A stretch of 8,660 bases of DNA from positions 1 through 8,660 of the forward strand of contig JACMQD010000461.1 in NCBI GenBank assembly GCA_014377155.1, in the 5' to 3' direction. The stretch is from Herminiimonas sp. (GTDB lineage Bacteria > Pseudomonadota > Gammaproteobacteria > Burkholderiales > Burkholderiaceae). The position numbers and the translations under genes were made by a program. Below are positions 7,402 to 8,660 of the stretch, in pieces (position 1 is the stretch's first letter; every line of letters begins with the position of its first letter). Below the pieces are notes generated by a model, which saw only the letters and a list, made by a program, of their open reading frames with translations, did no database searches and was not told where the DNA came from.

Positions 7402-7585
7402 GAAGGTTATCGGTTGTTGGGTACCACGCTTCCATAACGAAGAGGCAAGCAGCCCTGACGACGTGAGAACTGTATCAAGTGTAAGAAGTTATTTCCATGA
7501 AGAAACAAAGTAACGGTCCGGTCTGCACCGTCTAGCGGCGCGTTCAATATTCGCTGAAGCTTCTCCCCTTCGAAATCTGCAATTT
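7402..7585. other. Upstream region with no gene seen
   Basis: This lies between the small secreted protein gene and the IS66-type remnant. It should contain the minus-strand promoter of the former, but no good -35/-10 pair was found. GTAAG at 7481 resembles the first bases of IS66-family ends and could be the left tip of that element; this is only a hint. The minus-strand frame across 7489-7674 is not supported. Confidence 0.4.
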
Positions 7586-7590
7586 GGAGG
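7586..7590 (+). promoter_or_regulatory. Ribosome binding site of the IS66-type orfA remnant
   Basis: GGAGG lies 5 bases before the GTG at 7596, which opens the remnant's Lys/Arg-rich N-terminus. It survives although the gene downstream is broken. Confidence 0.5.
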
Positions 7591-7595
7591 CAGAA

Positions 7596-7821
7596 GTGAA
7601 GAAGTCGAAGCGCAAAGCAAGACGAGGAGGCAGCGGCGTCCCTTTACGGCGGCATTCAAACAGGAGATGGTCAATCAGACGTTGACGCCTCGGGCACCGA
7701 TTTCAGGAATGCGTTGGTCAACGGCCTCAATCCGAATCAGCTGTTCACATGGCGTCGGCAGTGACTGACACCAGCGCCAGTCCGGCCAGCAGTGTTGCTA
7801 CCCGTGGAAATGGAACCTTGA
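7596..7821 (+). pseudogene. IS66-family orfA (TnpA) remnant, frameshifted
   Basis: OrfA of IS66 elements is a small helix-turn-helix protein needed for transposition. The similarity here is spread over three frames. GTG at 7596 begins a Lys/Arg-rich start (VKKSKRKARR). From about 7625 the sense continues in another frame with RRPFTAAFKQEMVNQT. From about 7681 a third frame carries NGLNPNQLFTWRRQ, the second half of the HTH and the W-R-R typical of the family. It is then cut by TGA at 7762 and followed in the same frame by TPAPVRPAVLLPVEME, which matches the LLPV-type segment after the HTH. A second TGA is at 7819. At least two frameshifts and an internal stop make it non-functional. Its sequence runs almost to the start of the IS6-type frame. 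Family assignment is by remembered pattern only. Confidence 0.65.
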
Positions 7822-7833
7822 CAGGGTTGGGCA

Positions 7834-8244
7834 ATGCGCGCTGATCAGAAACTGATGAACGAAATGCTCCGCCGGGTCTTCAAGCGGCTGCATTATCCGA
7901 TTGAAGTGATTCTTGTCTGCGTGCGCCGGTATGTGGCCTACCCGCTGCACTTGCGACATCTGGAAGAGATGCTGGCCGAACGTGGCGTAGCGGTCGATCA
8001 CTCGACCATTTACCGCTGGGCCATCATGCTGCGTCAGTCAACGTATTTCAATACTATCGTCGAGCAAGGCCACCGGGCCATCAAATGCATCACGCGACCT
8101 ATGCTCGGGTTACAGACCTTCCGCTGCGCGCGAATTATTATTGCGGGCATTGAAACCATGCATATGATTCATAAAGGCCAACTTGGCGACCTCAAAGACA
8201 AAACGTCGTCGGCAGCCAATCAGTTCCACTCCCTGGCGTTCTGA
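7834..8244 (+). pseudogene. IS6-family (IS240-type) transposase, internally deleted in frame
   Basis: A 136-residue open frame made of the two ends of an IS6-family transposase, which normally has about 230-240 residues. Residues 16-62 (FKRLHYPIEVILVCVRRY to DHSTIYRW) are the N-terminal HTH-containing part. At about 66/67 the reading jumps to RQSTYFNTIVEQGHRAIK and runs through ITRPMLG, TFRCARIIIAGIETMHMI and the terminal FHSLAF. About 100 residues are missing, including the segments that carry the first two catalytic aspartates (MDET-like and IDKSGAN-like motifs); only the third acidic residue, E77, remains. The usual EQDHRAIKR has become EQGHRAIKC, so decay continues. It cannot transpose by itself. 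A DNA-binding fragment could still be made, but I see no ribosome site that supports expression. Confidence 0.85.
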
Positions 8245-8353
8245 TCGCCATCGATCTTGCACAGGTCCTTCGCCTCATCCACCGGAAATTTTCAACGGCA
8301 ATCAGGAAAGTCGTTTCACCAGCATCGAGTTCACGTAGGGTAAGGTCATGTGG
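8245..8353. other. Gap between IS remnant and GGDEF gene
   Basis: It contains the possible eroded IS6 right end (8256-8268). It also holds one arm, GTTTCACCAG (8313-8322), of an imperfect inverted repeat whose other arm lies inside the 3' end of the GGDEF gene (8358-8370). The loop is 35 bases and there is no T-run, so it is not called as a terminator. Confidence 0.35.
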
Positions 8354-8367
8354 TCATCTGGTGATGA
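8344..8367. repeat. Three tandem imperfect 8-base repeats
   Basis: Three adjacent octamers start at 8344, 8352 and 8360. The first two are GGTCATGT and GGTCATCT; the third diverges to GGTGATGA. They span the stop codon of the GGDEF gene. Possibly a chance low-complexity tract. Confidence 0.4.
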
Positions 8368-8660
8368 AACCCGGTGCCTCATAAAACTTATACAGGTTCT
8401 TGCCAAGACGTTTTGCCCGATAAAGCGCTTCGTCCGCTTTTTTCAGGAGCGAATCCGGGTTATCCGTTTGAGCGTCAGCTATTGCAACACCGATACTGGT
8501 CGAAATCAACCGGTCAACGCCAGCCAGTGAAAACGGAATTTGCATCGCTTCGATTATTTTAGCGGCAACACATCGTGCCCCCTCAGGCTGCTCAAGGCCT
8601 TCGATGATGACAACAAATTCGTCCCCGGCCAAACGCGCCACCATATCCGTTTGACGCACA
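8354..8660 (-). CDS. Diguanylate cyclase, C-terminal GGDEF domain (partial, runs off right edge)
   Basis: This is the last 101 residues of a GGDEF protein, which makes cyclic di-GMP from two GTP. The visible part begins at the inhibitory I-site RQTD, followed exactly five residues later by the active-site motif AGDEF, in the phrase DMVARLAGDEF. It continues through STSIGVAI and the terminal ADEALYRAKRLGKNLY signature, and ends about ten residues later. The Ala-for-Gly change at the first motif position is known from some active cyclases, so activity is plausible; the metal-binding Asp/Glu are present. The I-site suggests product inhibition by c-di-GMP. The GTG at 8657-8659 is an internal Val codon, not the start: about 70-80 residues of the domain, plus any sensor domain, lie to the right of the window. 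The gene points toward the IS remnants. Confidence 0.93.
   Translation of the reverse strand, partial: VRQTDMVARLAGDEFVVIIEGLEQPEGARCVAAKIIEAMQIPFSLAGVDRLISTSIGVAIADAQTDNPDSLLKKADEALYRAKRLGKNLYKFYEAPGFITR

Larger units (their letters stand above)
7586..8268 (+). mobile_element. Composite insertion-sequence remnant (IS66-type orfA plus IS6-type transposase)
   Basis: Two broken transposase genes from different families lie in the same orientation and abut around 7820-7833. The left part reads as IS66-type orfA and the right part as an IS6/IS240-type transposase. Intact terminal inverted repeats are not visible. CTTGCACAGGTCC at 8256-8268, just after the IS6 reading frame, loosely resembles the TTTGCAACAG-type right end of IS6 elements, but no matching left end is clear. 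Outer boundaries are therefore approximate. Confidence 0.7.

Noticed and set aside
6909..7403. A 164-residue plus-strand frame
   Set aside because: It is antisense to the small secreted protein, which has a signal peptide, ribosome site and terminator on the minus strand.
7789..7801. GCAGTGTTGCTAC as an IS6 left terminal repeat
   Set aside because: It resembles the CACTGTTGC core, but it is better explained as codons for the PAVLLPV segment of the IS66 orfA remnant, and it does not pair convincingly with the possible right end.
8657..8659. GTG as the start of the GGDEF gene
   Set aside because: It would begin inside the GGDEF domain just before the I-site, with no room for the first half of the fold. 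It is an internal Val codon of a gene that continues off the window.
1..8660. CRISPR arrays, tRNA or rRNA genes, riboswitches, replication origin
   Set aside because: No regularly spaced repeats, cloverleaf or conserved RNA motif was seen on either strand.

Overview
The window looks like chromosomal DNA from a beta-proteobacterium, probably Burkholderiales and most likely near Oxalobacteraceae (Massilia/Herbaspirillum-like). This is inferred from the moderately high GC, the style of the secreted DUF1800/DUF1501 pair, a small secreted protein of a type I associate with that group, and the IS6- and IS66-type remnants. No rRNA, tRNA or CRISPR was seen, so the placement is only approximate.

Layout, left to right. 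(1) 2-3079, plus strand: an almost complete heavy-metal efflux RND pump of the CzcA/CusA type; its first codons lie just left of the window. (2) 3080-3526: a convergent intergenic region with no confident gene. It holds coding-like stretches in two plus-strand frames and two short palindromes, and may be a decayed gene. (3) 3527-6745, minus strand: a tight two-gene operon. A DUF1800 protein with a probable lipoprotein signal comes first, followed 9 bases later by a DUF1501 protein with a twin-arginine signal. (4) 6746-7388, minus strand: the operon leader, then a strong intrinsic terminator serving a small secreted, basic, helical protein of 115 residues. (5) 7586-8268: a graveyard of insertion sequences, with a frameshifted IS66-type orfA remnant abutting an internally deleted IS6-family transposase. 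(6) 8354-8660, minus strand: the C-terminal end of a GGDEF diguanylate cyclase whose N-terminal part lies beyond the right edge.

Functionally, the RND pump would take metal cations from the periplasm or inner membrane and expel them with a periplasmic adaptor and an outer-membrane channel, probably encoded to the left. The DUF1800-DUF1501 pair are exported proteins of unknown role, made together by translational coupling. The small secreted protein is its own transcription unit. The right side makes and regulates c-di-GMP and is separated from the rest by mobile-element debris. Nothing in the window ties these blocks into one pathway.

I do not see a clearly new multi-gene system. The most rewarding leads are the exported DUF1800/DUF1501 pair, the 30-residue internal duplication in the small secreted protein, the in-frame loss of the catalytic core in the IS6 transposase, and the unexplained coding-like sequence between the pump and the operon.
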